From positions 22,477,001 to 22,541,000 of the forward strand of contig NC_064842.1 in NCBI RefSeq assembly GCF_024166365.1: 64,000 nt of DNA, in the 5' to 3' direction. Positions within the stretch are counted from its first letter, which is position 1, and every line of letters starts with the position of its first letter. A program made the translations under genes and the position numbers. The DNA is from Elephas maximus indicus. Taxonomy: Eukaryota; Chordata; Mammalia; Proboscidea; Elephantidae. The notes under the pieces were generated by a model. It was not told the DNA's origin and did no database searches. It saw only the letters and a list, made by a program, of their open reading frames with translations. This document shows positions 1-12,598 of the stretch, piece by piece.

Positions 1-1046
<1,046 letters not shown>

Positions 1047-1281
1047 TCAACTTCCAGCAGGAAAGGCTCTAAAGCTCATTTGTTAGGTTTGTTTTTTTAA
1101 AAAAAAGAAAAAGATAACAGCCAACTTTTTGCAAGAAAGCGCTGAATTACTTAAAAACTAAAGTGGAATACAACCATAAAAAACAGCAACCATTGCATTT
1201 TAGTTATTACCAGAGACACTAATCTGAATATGTAGAGTTTTCAAACTAATTGCTGTGCATGAATTCCTAGAGAAAAGGTAA

Positions 1282-1321
1282 GACACACACACACACACAC
1301 ACACATACACACACACACACG
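1282..1321 (+). repeat. (CA)n microsatellite
   Basis: About 40 bases of alternating A and C with two interruptions (CATACA, ACGCAC). Confidence 0.97.
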
Positions 1322-1610
1322 CACATTTCACAGAGCACGAGTTTTCTAAATATCCTTTGGAATTATTCTTATTTTGAGATTATCCTCATCTCCCAGGAAT
1401 CCTTTCTTTGAACTGTCGCCATCATGGTTTACACAGAATCAAATTCTTATACTAGGTCAGATTTTCCAGTATAGAAGAAACTACTCTAATACTGCTGTTA
1501 AGGCTCTTAAAAACAAAACAAACAACAACAAAACACTAGACACTTTATTTCTATAGCACTTACTACCATCTGACAGTGTATACATTTTACTTGTTTGATT
1601 TTTTTTTTTT

Positions 1611-2009
1611 TAATTGTCCATCTCTCCCCATTAGAATGTAAACTCCAAGAGGTCAGGGATTTTTGCTTGTTTTGTTCACTGCTGTGTTCTCAGCACTTAG
1701 TACAGTGGTTGACTCACTTAGTAACCAAAAACCAAACCTGTAGCCATCTAGTCCATTCCAACTCATGGCGATCCCATGTGTTACAGAGTGGAACTGCTCT
1801 GTAGGGTTTTCTTGGCTGTAATCTTTATGGAAGCAGATCACCAGACCTATCTTCTGTAGTTCTGCTGGCTGGGTGTGAACTAGCAACCTTTCAGTTAATA
1901 GCTGAGAGCAAATTGCTCGTGCCACCCAGTCACCTTGGTCCACATAGTAAAAAAAAAAAAAAATAGTAGACCTTAATAAATATTTGTTGAATGAATAAAT
2001 GAATGAACT
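1611..2009 (+). mobile_element. L2 LINE 3' end, interrupted by an AfroSINE
   Basis: The left part has the L2 3' motif (CCATTAGAATGTAAACTCC, then TTTTGTTCACTGCTGTGTTC). The right part, from about 1968, carries the end (AATAAATATTTGTTGAATGA). The two halves are separated by the minus-strand AfroSINE at 1723-1940 and its A-rich tail. Confidence 0.85.
1723..1940 (-). mobile_element. AfroSINE (older, undeleted variant)
   Basis: Reversed SINE: the AACCAAAAACCAAACC tail at its left, an ACTCATGGCGATCCC core, a middle block with AATCTTTATGGAAGCAGATC, and a diverged tRNA-like head at right. It is inserted in an L2, flanked by CTTAGTA / ACATAGTA, an imperfect target duplication. Confidence 0.85.
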
Positions 2010-2914
2010 ATATAGCTCAATTGCCATCTAGAAAAATGCCTTCAAAGTATTAATTCAGGATGCCAGCAACAGTTCTCTCCTGCTCAACAGCCAGCCCCCT
2101 TAGCTCAGTGGGTGGAGGCAGCAGGGACAGGCCCCTTGTTTCAATGATAGTTGCCCTGGCCAGAGGTGGGGCTCTGGTGAAGCCAATGGTCGTGCTAAGG
2201 AAGGATGAGGGCAAGAGAGGCTTACTTCACAAACGAGTGAAGTAAGTTCAGGTGTTTTTTTTTTTTTTTTAAGGAACACCAGATTCGAATCTGACTACAT
2301 ACTTCATCTTGGAATATAGGATTCAGAGCTGGAAGACAGAAGCAAATTCAAAGGTGTGCCTTTCCTCTTCCTGCCTTCTCCCTCCCTGGAGGGAAGAAAG
2401 GAAAGAAAACCTAAAGTGTCAACAGTGGAGAGGAATCAGAAGGAGTTCCTGGGTCCCAAGCACCACTTTAAAAATAAATACCACGTAAAACCGGAGATGT
2501 CCTAAACTGAGGTAACACTCCCATGTAATTGGCCAAGCTCACGGTTTTAGACGTGTAAACTTAAACCTGCCTAAGATAATTGAGGGTGTGGGAGGAGCCT
2601 TCATTAGTGAAAACTCGAAAATTTAATTTTAAGAGCATTTTAAAAGAAACGTGATTCCGTTAGGTACTGGGGCATGTGTTGCTGTGATGACATTGCAGAG
2701 AGCTTTGATCTGAAGTTTCAACCTCTTCAGGAAAAGGTGGAAAATGGGCTCCCTCACAGTTTCTAGTTAGTGTCTCTGAGAGCAATGATAACACCTCAGT
2801 CTCAACTGCAGGTAGTTTCTTCTGATATTGCATATGAAGCTGTCCCAGTTATAAAGTCTCAAACAAATAAACGAAAGTGAACCACGATTCTATAGAAATG
2901 TTATGTTCCCATTA

Positions 2915-3076
<162 letters not shown>

Positions 3077-3274
3077 CTAAAATCCCCAAAAACACATATA
3101 AATATGCACATCGGCTTAGAATTGGCTGTGAAGTAACATAGATGATGTTGGCTGCATTTCAAATCTAATTTGGATTAATAACATTGCTTTAAAAACATCA
3201 AAGGGTTCCCTACACCAAAAGGGGGCAGTTTAATATGTTCAACAAACTATATGCTGAGGAGGTTTTATTATGGA

Positions 3275-3454
3275 CCCAAAAACAAAACAAAGCCTATTGC
3301 CATCCAGCTGATTGCAACTCGTGGCGACCCCATATATGTACACTAAAACTGTTTCACGGGGTTTTCTAGACTCTCCAGAAGCAGATCGCCAGACCTGTCT
3401 CCTGAGGCACCCCTGGTTTAGTAGTCTAGCACTTCACCGTTTGTGCCGCCCAGG
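3275..3454 (-). mobile_element. AfroSINE (older variant)
   Basis: Reversed SINE with an AACTCGTGGCGACCCCATAT core, an AGCAGATCGCCAGACCTGTC middle block, and GTGCCGCCCAGG at the head end. Confidence 0.85.
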
Positions 3455-3959
3455 AACTCTGTCATTATTGAGCAGGCACTATTTTTCTTCCCAATACGTG
3501 AACCCGTGAACCAGGCTGGTGTCCCTGATCAGATAGATAGATCTATTAGGAGCTGGCACTTACCTGGAAATCAAATCAGCCTTCATCAGGCAGAGCCTCC
3601 ACCAGGAACCTTGACATTGAATTTGGCAACTCTCAAGTGGCTATTCCTACCCATTTTCCATAAATCTTTCAAGGCCAGCTTTTTTACCCCTTTTGTGGGG
3701 AAGTTGGAATTTAAGAAACTGTGTAGTTTCTTTATTTAACTTTCCAAAATCCTACTTTCTAAACATTGCATGATAATAAATTACTGTGAAAGAATATCTT
3801 GAAAAAGAAAAATGCTTTTTATTTGAGAATAAGTTGAGAAATTATATAACTCTGAGGAATTTGAAAAATGAGAAAGCTGTTCTTCAGTTATCTTATAATA
3901 AGCAGAAATGCAATTCTTGTAAATTAATAGCACTTACCAGTATTTCTCATAGAGTTGAG

Positions 3960-4113
3960 ACTAAAACCCCAACTCACAGCGACCCTATGGGACTGAGTAG
4001 AACTTCCCCTACAGGGTTTCCAAGGAGCGGTTAGTGGATTTGAACTGCCTACCCTTTTTTTTTTTACCCTTTAGTTAGTAGCCGAGCTCTTAACCACTGT
4101 GCCACCAGGCCTC
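3960..4113 (-). mobile_element. AfroSINE (deleted subtype)
   Basis: Reversed copy: AACTCACAGCGACCCTATGG, GGGTTTCCAAGGAGCGGTTA, then CTTAACCACTGTGCCACCAG. The middle block between GTTTCCAAGG and the head is missing. It also has an internal T-run at about 4053. Confidence 0.9.
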
Positions 4114-4169
4114 TGAGCTGAGACTAGTTAATGTTAATGAATGAATGAAGGGAAGGAATGGGTGGAGAG

Positions 4170-4312
4170 TTTCTGAAGCATTAATGTGCATACAGGCCAC
4201 CTGAGAATTCTGTTAAAATGCAGATTTTGGTTCCATAGGTCTGGGGTGGGGCCTGAGAATATACATTTCTAATAATGCTCCTCTGACCACCCGTTGAGTA
4301 TTAAAGGAGCTA
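4170..4312 (+). mobile_element. MER5A-like hAT fragment
   Basis: Contains CATAGGTCTGGGGTGGGGCC and GAGAATATACATTTCTAA, diagnostic for the small mammalian hAT-Charlie MER5A-type element. The ends are eroded. Confidence 0.75.
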
Positions 4313-4498
4313 GGGACCCAATGACTCAAATGAAAGTAAATCAAAACCAGCTACATATCCATTTGCCTAATAACATTTTGCTTATTTTCAGGCTATGTGA
4401 TGGCATGGCGTTTCTCCTTTCATCAGTTGCTTCACAAAAGCTACTTCTTCCTTTATACACCCTCACATGAAAACCCCACAACATCCAATGATTCCAAA

Positions 4499-4696
4499 CT
4501 AAACTCGTTGCCATCGAGTCGATTTTGACTCATTACAACCCTATAAGACAGAGTAGAACTGCCCCCGTAGGGTTTCCAAGGCTGTAAATCTTTAGGGAAG
4601 CAGACTGCTCCGTCTTTCTCCCGCAGAGCAGCTGGAAGGTTTGAACCTGTGACATTCAGGTTAGCAGCGGAGTGTTTAACCACTGTGCTCCTGGCT
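4499..4696 (-). mobile_element. AfroSINE (full-length subtype)
   Basis: Reversed copy with the middle block present (GGCTGTAAATCTTTAGGGAA and GTCTTTCTCCCGCAGAGCAG) between the core and the head. Confidence 0.9.
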
Positions 4697-4831
4697 CTGC
4701 CGCGCAATGATTACACCAAACATTTCCTACAAATTAGGTTTATGCTGTGGGAAGATCAGGACCATCAAGATTTTCTCTCTTATATTTCCTCTTCTTCTTT
4801 CCACCAGTAAAATCAGTACTAACGGCTTATT

Positions 4832-4995
4832 GGAAACCCTGGTGGTGTAGTGGTTAAGTGCTACCGCTGCTAACCAAAAAGGTCAGTGGTTCACATTCAC
4901 CTAGGTGCTCCTTGGAAACTCTGTGGGGCAGTTCTGCTCTGTCCTGTAAGTCGCTATGAGTCAGAATCGACTTGATGGCAACAAACGGAAGGAAC
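4832..4995 (+). mobile_element. AfroSINE (deleted subtype) with target duplication
   Basis: Begins GGAAACCCTGGTGGTGTAGT and passes directly from GGTGCTCC to TTGGAAACTC (middle block absent). It is flanked by AACGGCTTATT / AACAGCTTATT, an 11-base duplication with one mismatch. Confidence 0.92.
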
Positions 4996-5225
4996 AAACA
5001 GCTTATTATCTTTTCAGGAATCACTGCTCATTTTTCCTGGGCACAAAATCGAGTAAAGCCTCTGGATTTAATATCTAATTCCCTCTGAAGGATCGAGAAA
5101 GGCGAAAGGAAAGTGTTTTTAATAGATATACGTGTAGTGGACAGGAATCTTTTGTCACTGCAATTTCCTCGTCGTCATTTATTGATACATGATCCAGTTA
5201 AAAGTGATATATTGATCTGCACCTT

Positions 5226-5287
5226 AAAACCAAAATAAACACCCATCACCATTTAGTAGATTCCAACTCATAGGGACTGCACAGTAG
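5226..5287 (-). mobile_element. AfroSINE 3'-end fragment
   Basis: Only the tail and core survive (AAACCAAAATAAACACCCAT, then TTCCAACTCATAGGGACTGC). Its right end abuts an MIR. Confidence 0.6.
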
Positions 5288-5294
5288 TGCCTTA

Positions 5295-5540
5295 TGGCAA
5301 AGAGTATGGGCTGCTGAGTCAGACAGGCCAGGGTTTGAGTTCAGGCTCTACAACCAATTGGTACTGAGACTCCTTAAAGTCCCAACTTCCTCATCAGTGA
5401 AATCAGTAGAGTAGGACAAACTTCTTCTGAGTCTTTTTCCCAATGAGGTTTAAATGAGATAATGCATGTAAAGCATTTTTCACTGGACCAGGCACACATA
5501 CATGCCTGACATATATTAATATATGTTAGCTATTATTATC
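5295..5540 (+). mobile_element. MIR
   Basis: MIR order of blocks: TGCTGAGTCAGACAGGCCAG, CCTCATCAGTGAAATCAGTA, TAAATGAGATAATGCATGTA, and a GTTAGCTATTATTATCC end. Confidence 0.85.
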
Positions 5541-6690
5541 CATAGAAAGCTTAGATTAAGAAGGCTTCATGGAAGGGAGGGAAAAAATCATAAAGTATAT
5601 CAGGATCACAACCACTAATGAAGACATGAGGCTCTCTTTGGGAGTGGTACTTTAAAACCTTCAGTCATGCTTGGAAATGTACCTGGTTTTTCTGTAAGAA
5701 AGACTGGTAAGGTGGACACCATGAAAAGTTGACGGTATATAGAACCTGACTGGGAAGGATTTGTATGACTTCTACAGCAAACCAGAACTGAAGTGGAAAT
5801 TCCCTCTCTTGTCCCTTGTACTTCATCAGTTCCCTGTGCCTTCACTTCCTTCCTTATCCAGTTTACAGCCTGTGGTCTGTCAGTTCACCTCAGTCACACA
5901 CTTCCACAATCCCTATTCGTTTACATCATTACCCTTTCAGGCTTTGGCCTGGCAAGAAATCCCACTGCTGGATGAATCCGATAGCCAGTGTTTCTTATAC
6001 CCATGCTACTGTGGCTGACCAGATGGGAACACTAATCATTTCTGAGCTCCAGCCTCCTGGGGCTTCAATGCCACCTGGCCTCATCCCATGCTTCCCTCAA
6101 CGAATCTCTTTCATTGTCCTCAGAAACAATTTCAAACCTCCTTCATACTCATCAAACATGTGACACCACCTCCTTGTCACTCTCAGCAGTTAATAACCTC
6201 TCCTACTTCACAGGAAAATAGAAGCCACTAGATAAGAACTTTCTCAGTTTCTTGCCACTCTACTCATAACCAACCTGCTTTTGGAGTCATCCTTTCTTCC
6301 TTCCTTCCCATTTGAAGGAAGATGTGCTCTTTCCAAGGCCAACCCCTCCACCTGTTCTCTGCATCCCATCTCCTTCTACCTCTTCAGAGTTTATTTCCTC
6401 TTTCCCCAGTATCTTCAATCTCTCCCTTTCTACTTCAGCATTCAGACATATTCAAATCTCTCCCATCTTAGAAACAAAAATACAACAAATAAGTCAACCC
6501 TCCAAAGTCAATAGTAGATAATAATCTTTAGCCTTTTGCTTGCTTTTCTCTGCTTCAGGCTTCCTCTCCAGTTGTCCCTCATAACATTATTGCTGCATTT
6601 GGATTCCTCTTATAACTACTTGTTGTTATTTACTACTTGTCATAGCAGACACTTTTTTTGAACTTTGCCATTTTCCCCTCTGTGTTAGTT
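5541..6690. other. WDR64: WDR64 intron 2 stretch without recognised gene
   Basis: Overlapping short frames up to 115 codons occur at 5761-6521, with no splice-supported homology. The CT-rich composition and phrases such as AATCCCACTGCTGGATGAAT suggest an old, unidentified repeat rather than a gene. Confidence 0.4.
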
Positions 6691-6885
6691 TTTGGGTGGT
6701 GCAAACGGCTAATGTGCTTGGCCCATAATTGGAAGATCGGAAGTTCAAGTCCACCCAGGGGTCCTTCATAAGAAAGTCCTGGTGACCTGCTTCTGGAAAA
6801 TCAGCCATTGAAAGCTTTACGGAGCACACTTCTACTCTGGTCCACATGGGGTCACCAGGAGTCAGAATCAACTTGACAGCAACTG
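6691..6885 (+). mobile_element. AfroSINE (older variant, full-length)
   Basis: Diverged head TTTGGGTGGTGCAAACGGCT, the middle block with GACCTGCTTCTGGAAAATCA, and the 3' core TGGGGTCACCAGGAGTCAGA. It abuts the LTR that follows. Confidence 0.8.
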
Positions 6886-6886
6886 G

Positions 6887-7588
6887 TGTTACTAGTTTTC
6901 TATTGCTTCCAAAACAAGTGATCACAAACATAATGACTTAAAACAATACCCACTTATCTCACAGGCTAGGAATCCAACATGGGTCTCCCTGGGCTAAAAT
7001 CAAGGTATTGGTAGAGACGTGTTCCTTAATGGAGACTTTAGAAAAAAATCTACAGCCAAGCTCATTTAGATTGTTGGTCTGAGGTTCCTCTTTCTTTGCT
7101 AGCTGTCAGCTGGGGGCCACCCGTGGCTCCTACAGGTCTTTCTCCAGTCCTAGTACATGGGCTTCTACATCACAGAGCCAGTAATGGAGCTTCGAATCCT
7201 TTTCACGTTTGGAATCACTGTTCTGTCATCCTCTCCTGTTTTTAAAGACTCATGTGGTTACATTTGGCCCACCCAGATAATCCAGGGTAATCTCTCTATT
7301 TTAAGATCAGCTGATTAGTAACCTTAATTACATCTGCAAAGTCCTTCATAAAAAAAAAAAAAAAAATTGCTGTTGATTCATAACGACTCTTTATGACAGA
7401 GTAGAACTGCTCCATGGAGTTTCCAGGGAGTGCCCGTGACCTTTTGGTTAGCAGCCATAGCACTTAACCACTTTCTCCACCAGGGTTTCCTTCAGAAAAA
7501 AAAAAAAAGAGCAATACCTAAATTAGTATTTGAATAACCACAGGATGGGAATCTTGGGAGAGGCATCTTAAGAATTCTTCTTACCACA
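6887..7588 (-). mobile_element. MLT1/MaLR-type LTR, interrupted by a SINE
   Basis: Starts TGTTACTAGTTTTCTATTGC on the plus strand and contains CTGGGCTAAAATCAAGGTAT and GATCAGCTGATTAGTAACCT. It ends TTCTTACCACA, so it is a minus-oriented MaLR-type solo LTR with TG…CA ends. A minus AfroSINE sits inside at 7367-7490, flanked by CCTTCATAAAA / CCTTCAGAAAA. Confidence 0.75.
7367..7490 (-). mobile_element. AfroSINE inside a MaLR LTR (deleted subtype)
   Basis: The core GATTCATAACGACTCTTTAT, then GAGTTTCCAGGGAGTGCCCG, and the head end ACCAGGGTTTCC. The flanks duplicate CCTTCA followed by an A-run. Confidence 0.9.
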
Positions 7589-7934
7589 CCCTCATTTTAT
7601 AAACACAACTCAGTACAGCCTAAATTACATTGTACAAAATACAACAAAAATGATTAAATATTAGTAATCAATGTAATCTCAGATAATATCTAAAATAATT
7701 TTTAGATAATAAGGTGAAATGACAATGGGAATGATGATTCTTTATTTCTATGCTAATGAATTCCAATGTTTCTCAGGGGTGAGAGAACTCCACACCTTAT
7801 GTGGTATCATCTGATTTAATGTCCATAGTTTGTGACACTTATATTCAAAGAGCAATTTACACTCATTTAACCTTGTTTGTAATTTAGGTAAATTTTGGTG
7901 GTGATAGTAATGCGTCTGGGAACAGGTGTAGGAA

Positions 7935-8210
7935 AAGCATGAGGAGCAGTGTTATCTGTGAGGCTGTGTGGGGTGTTTTAGGACCTGGGTGTGTCCAGAT
8001 CCTGGTTCTAGGGCTCACTAGTCACGTGACCTCAGACAGGTTCCTTAGTTTCTCTATGTCTGTTTTCTTCATCTGTAAAATAAGGATAATCACCAGTAAC
8101 CTCTTCCTTATGCCTTGTTGTAAGGATTAAATGAGGAAATGAGTATCAAGTACTTAGACTGTACCAAGTGCCAGAAAGGAGCTCAATAAGTGTCAACATT
8201 GAGTAATTAC
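7935..8210 (+). mobile_element. MIR
   Basis: Near full-length MIR: a GTGACCTCAGACAGGTTCCT block, TTCATCTGTAAAATAAGGAT, and AGGATTAAATGAGGAAATGA. Confidence 0.9.
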
Positions 8211-9060
8211 TGTTTCCAATTTTGTGAGTGACAGTACAGGAAACAGGTGTCCTCGTTGCTAGTTCGAAACTGTCCCCTGGGTGCCTTTGCTGCCTGCCCA
8301 GACAATTTGTCAGCCATGCACTTTATTATGAGTGTCCCATGTAGTCCCATCTACATGTAGCTACATGCCACCATGTCGGACATCTGCTCTTATGGAAGTG
8401 AGAGCTTTTGCTACTTTTACATGTAAATAACACAAGGCTTACCATACATAACTTTCAAATGATAGTAAAAACGTCAAACTACCAAAATTCCTTGAGAAAA
8501 ATTTTAAAGCAGAGATTATACCAGTTAAATTCCTTCAGAAGAAACAACTAAAGCTCTACATTTTGAAAAGAAATGTTATAAGCAAATACAGCCTTTAAAG
8601 AGCAGAAAATACCTCCTTTTCCAGTGGTACATTGTAGCCTCAAGAAACTCAAATTTCCCTTTCAATATTTTAAATTTCAGTCTAGCAATTGTACATTTGA
8701 CATGTTTGGTGTATTTTATGACTATTAATGATATATTAGAGTATGGATATTCTTTTAGATAAGTTAAAGTGTTTGTTCTCTATTTAGTTCGTTTTCCAAA
8801 TGCCGTTTTTATTTTCTGATTATGTAAGGAACACACGTTTGTTGTGGAAAATTTGGAAAAATGAAAGCAGAGAAGAAAATAAAAACCTGCATGCAAATAA
8901 CTTTTTAGCCTGTCTTCAATTTTTTTGTGAAGTGAACAAATATAATTTTAGATTTGTAATAATTCACTTTAAATTCATCTTTTTTGGGAACACAATTACA
9001 GGCATTAGATATGCTGTTGCAATCCTATCTATTATGGATTGAATTGTGTCCCCCCAAAAT

Positions 9061-9228
9061 AACCAAAACCAAACCCAGTGCCGTCGAGTGGATTCCGACT
9101 CATAGCGACTCTACAGGACAGAGTAGAACCACCCCGTAGAGTTTCCAAGGAGCACCAGACAGATTCGAACTGTCGACCCTTTGGTTAGCAGCCATAGCAC
9201 TTAACCACTACGCCACCAGGGTTTTCCT
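9061..9228 (-). mobile_element. AfroSINE nested in LTR (deleted subtype)
   Basis: Begins with the reversed tail AACCAAAACCAAACCCAGTG and ends CACCAGGGTTTTCC. The flanks are CCCCCCAAAAT / CCCCCAAATAT, an imperfect target duplication of LTR sequence. Confidence 0.93.
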
Positions 9229-9274
9229 GCTCCCCCAAATATGGGTTGTAATTCCTACTATATGCCTGTGGTGG

Positions 9275-9440
9275 AAACCCTGGTGGCGTAGTGGTTAAGG
9301 TTTGGCTGCTAACAAAAAGGTTGGCAGTTTGAATCCACCAGGTGCTCCCTGGAAACTCTATGGGGCAGTTCTACTCTGTCCGGTAGGGTTGCTATGAGTC
9401 GGAATCAACTCCAGGGCAATGGGCTTGGTTTTTTTGGTTT
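9275..9440 (+). mobile_element. AfroSINE nested in LTR (deleted subtype)
   Basis: Full head AAACCCTGGTGGCGTAGTGG, no middle block, and a GGGCTTGGTTTTTTTGGTTT tail. The flanks are an exact 14-base duplication, TATGCCTGTGGTGG (9261-9274 and 9441-9454). Confidence 0.95.
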
Positions 9441-9454
9441 TATGCCTGTGGTGG

Positions 9455-9656
9455 AGCCCTGGCAGCAGAGTGATTAAGCACTTAGCTGCTAACTTAAAGG
9501 TCGCCAGTTCCAACCCACCAGCCACTCCACAGGAGAAAGATGTGGCCGTCTACTTCCCTAAAGATTTACCGCCTTGGAAACCCTCTGGGGCAGTTCTACT
9601 CTGTCCTATAGGGTCACTAAGAGTTAGAATCAACTCAAGGACAACAGATTGTGGTT
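9455..9656 (+). mobile_element. AfroSINE nested in LTR (full-length subtype)
   Basis: Retains the middle block (GGAGAAAGATGTGGCCGTCT). It is followed by CCTGTGGT, a remnant duplication of the site also used by its neighbour. Confidence 0.93.
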
Positions 9657-10089
9657 TTACACCTGTGGTTATAGTCTCATTTGGGAATAGATGTCTTTAT
9701 TATGTTAATGAGGCAGGATTAGTGTAGGGTGTATTTTGAGTCAATCTTTCTTGAAATATGAAAGAGATTAAACAAGCAAGCTAAGCAGCAAAGATGAGGG
9801 AAGACAGATGCCAAGTCACATGAAGATCACCCGGGAGCAGAAGCCCAAAGAGACAAGGACCTTCCCCCAGAGCCAACAGAGAGAGAAAGCCTCCCCTAGA
9901 GCCAGCACCCTGAATTCAGATTCCCAGACTCCTAAACTGTGTGAAAATAAGTTTCTGTTTGTTAAAGCCACCAACTGTTATAGCAGCGCTAGCTAACTAA
10001 GACACGGTCCTTTGGATTAATTTGCAGTGTACTCCTGGGGGAAAAATCTGTTTATGGATTTCCCATTGGAAACATAGACTAACATGGTA

Positions 10090-10195
10090 TTACAGGAAAA
10101 GCAGGGAGTGTCTGAGCCAGACTCTTCCACTGACTAGCTTTTTGGACTTAAGCTAAACACATGACTTGGACCTCTTTACATATAACTTTTTCCAT
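10090..10195 (+). mobile_element. MIR fragment
   Basis: Weak match to the MIR 5' half (GTGTCTGAGCCAGACTCTTC, ACTGACTAGCTTTTTGGACT). Confidence 0.5.
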
Positions 10196-10454
10196 ACAGA
10201 TTGAAGGGGCCAGTTTAGATGATTTTTAGTTGAGTTCAAAGGTTTCATTATTTCATAAATCTCAAATTCTCCAAGGGCATTTGCATCTAAAGCCTAAAGG
10301 GAACAAAAGTACAACGGTTTGTGGCACTGTAACAACAAAGAGATCTCTGTTCAGAATCAGATTTGTATATCCGTGCCTGAGTATAAAATAATGAATCAAG
10401 TTCTCTTAAATATTATCTCATAAATCCAGGTAATCCACACTGGAATGAGGTTGG

Positions 10455-10570
10455 TCTTCCAGCACTGAATTTCCATTTTACGGGTGATGAATCTGAAGCC
10501 CAGAAAAGTTAGGTCACACAGCTTGAAATAGAAATACCTCTTTGGAGCATTAGTACAGATATTTTGTGAT
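10455..10570 (-). mobile_element. MIR fragment
   Basis: Reverse MIR core: CATTTTACGGGTGATGAATC and AGTTAGGTCACACAGCTTG. Confidence 0.7.
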
Positions 10571-10789
10571 AAAAACGACAGAGCAATCAAAGCGGAACCT
10601 TCTTGTACGACTTTCTCAGACGTCAAGAGAAGCTTCATATTCATGAGTGTGCTAAAGGCTGGTCATCCTTTTTTCCACTAAACTTGCATATAATTTATAG
10701 AATCCAAGGGCTCTAAGAGGCAGGATAAGGTCATATGAAATTACTGGTGGAGAAAGAAAAAAAATCTCAGCTCTAGGACAAAAAACCGA

Positions 10790-10935
10790 TTTCCTCTGTG
10801 GTTTTACATAAGTCAATTAACCTTTCTGTGTTTTATTTTCCTCATCTTTCTTGTTGCAATAACATTATCCTTCATAATCCACACCATGGGGGCTATTGCA
10901 AAGATTAAAAGAGACCATGAGAGGGAAACGTTTGC
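10790..10935 (+). mobile_element. MIR fragment
   Basis: TTTTACATAAGTCAATTAAC, TTTTCCTCATC, then AAAGATTAAAAGAGACCATG, in MIR order but diverged. Confidence 0.55.
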
Positions 10936-10984
10936 AAGAAAATAAGCCATTTTCCAAGTGGAAGGAGATTATGATGTTCTAAAC

Positions 10985-11045
10985 AAACGGAAGGGAAAGA
11001 GAGAGAGAGAGAAAGGGAGGGGGGAGATGAGGGAGGGAAGGAGGA
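10985..11045 (+). repeat. Polypurine low-complexity tract
   Basis: (GA)n/(GGGA)n run of about 60 bases. The Lys/Arg/Glu-rich frame through it is an artefact. Confidence 0.9.
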
Positions 11046-11386
11046 TCTATTTCCTCATCTACACATTAAAAAAAAAAACACACCAGGATTTACTTTCGAT
11101 TAGTATTTCATTGCATTCAGGAGCCCAATTCTCAGTTAATGTAGAATTCCACGTGAAAAGATTTACGACAGAGTACTGAGTCTCATGTCTTGGCATTTTG
11201 GGAACATTTTTAGGGCACAAGTTTGCTGGCTCTAAGCATGTGATAGAATATGAACAGACTGCTGTAATTTCCTGAATGCATAAATTATTTGATATTGACA
11301 TGAATCAGTTTGTGTATTCACATTTTCATATTTATAGTAGTCCCAAACTCTTGCATTAGAAATTCAACCATATAACCGTCACGTAT

Positions 11387-11596
11387 GAGCCCTGGTGGTA
11401 CAACGGTTAGGTGCTTGGCTGCTAGCCGACGTTGGCAGTTCAAACTCACCCAGAGGCTCCACGAGAGAAAGACCTAGCAACATATCCTGTAAAGATTAAA
11501 AAAAATTACAGCCTAGAAAACCCTATGGAGCAGTTCTGCTGTGTCGCATGGGGTCGCTATGAGTCAAAATTGATTCTACAGCACTTAACAACAACA
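11387..11596 (+). mobile_element. AfroSINE with RTE-type tail (full-length)
   Basis: Head GAGCCCTGGTGGTACAACGG, the middle block kept, GGGGTCGCTATGAGTCAAAA, and the tail CACTTAACAACAACA, as in the RTE LINE at 18740-19594. Confidence 0.92.
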
Positions 11597-12249
11597 TGTA
11601 TGAAATATTCAGTGGTCTGAGGTTGCCACATGTGTGCACACATGACCCCATGATGTGGGACGGAGCTAGTAGTGGAAAAACAGGGGAGGTAGGCTAGGGC
11701 CAGCTCTGCCCTTATCTCCATGTTTCCACGTGAAGCTACAAGGCACCCAAGAAATTAAAATTCTCACCGGCCATCCAGGATAGCGTTAAAATATATTTGT
11801 CAAAACTGAAGGATACAGCATATTTTATTTAACAATTAGCTTGATTTATAACTTTAAATATTTAGATGTGCGGTGTATGGGCCTCCATTTGTACTCCTGC
11901 CCACATTTAAGGGATGGGCCTGCAAATTTCACCTGTCTGTCAAACTAGTTGGTCATAAGGACTTTGACTTCACATTTTTCAGATGGGCACTTCCAACCAC
12001 AGTGGCAAATTTTGTCAGTGTCTTTGATCTGACATTTAAACACGCTAAGCTTAACCTGCTCTCTGTTACGCTTGTGTTAAGAACGACGCCAAATGTCTTT
12101 TTCCTCTTCCTGGTATGATCCTGAAGATACAAAGCTGGACTCCTTCTGTCAGATGTGATCAGAGAAGGTCTGTCCATATTTCAATTGTTTTCCAGCAAAG
12201 ATCAGTCTTTGCTCATCAGGAAGAATTTCTGTTCTCTCTATGTTGACAT

Positions 12250-12442
12250 TTTCTGTGCTGTCCAATAGAAATACAATGCAAGCCACATACTTGCTTTAAA
12301 TTTTCTAATATGCACATTAAAGAAGTAAAAATAAATAGGTGAAATTAATTTTAATAATACAATTTTTAACCCATATACCCAAAATATTATCATTTCAACA
12401 TGTAATCAATATAAAAAGTTCTTGTTTCAGTTAGTTATTGTA
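12250..12442 (+). mobile_element. hAT-type DNA transposon fragment (possible)
   Basis: Starts TGTGCTGTCCAATAGAAATA and contains AAATTAATTTTAATAATACA, as in the family of small hAT elements that begin with CTGTCCAATA. A relative is at 53108-53298. Confidence 0.55.
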
Positions 12443-12451
12443 ATAGACCCC

Positions 12452-12598
12452 ATGTGTACAAGGTAGAACGTGCTCTACAGGGCTTTCAAGGCTGTGATCT
12501 TTTGGAAGCAGATCGCCAGGTCTGTCTTCGAAGGTGCCTCCGGGTGGGCTCGAACTGCCAACCTTTCAGCTATTAGTCAAAAACTTAACCATTTGCAT
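12452..12598 (-). mobile_element. AfroSINE (older variant, 3' truncated)
   Basis: TTTCAAGGCTGTGATCTTTT, AGCAGATCGCCAGGTCTGTC and the head GGCTCGAACTGCCAACCTTT. The tail and core at the left are degraded. Confidence 0.8.

Larger units (their letters stand above)
9030..10004 (+). mobile_element. MaLR-like solo LTR with three nested AfroSINEs
   Basis: Starts TATTATGGATTGAATTGTGT and ends GCGCTAGCTAACTAAGACA. Stripping out the SINEs at 9061-9228, 9275-9440 and 9455-9656 leaves about 400 bases. These align by eye with the intact relatives at 33087-33483 and 56610-56995. No internal retroviral genes are present. Confidence 0.85.

Noticed and set aside
1282..1321. CRISPR-like or clustered direct repeats
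   Set aside because: Only microsatellites and interspersed SINEs are present; no regular repeat-spacer structure, and the genome is mammalian.
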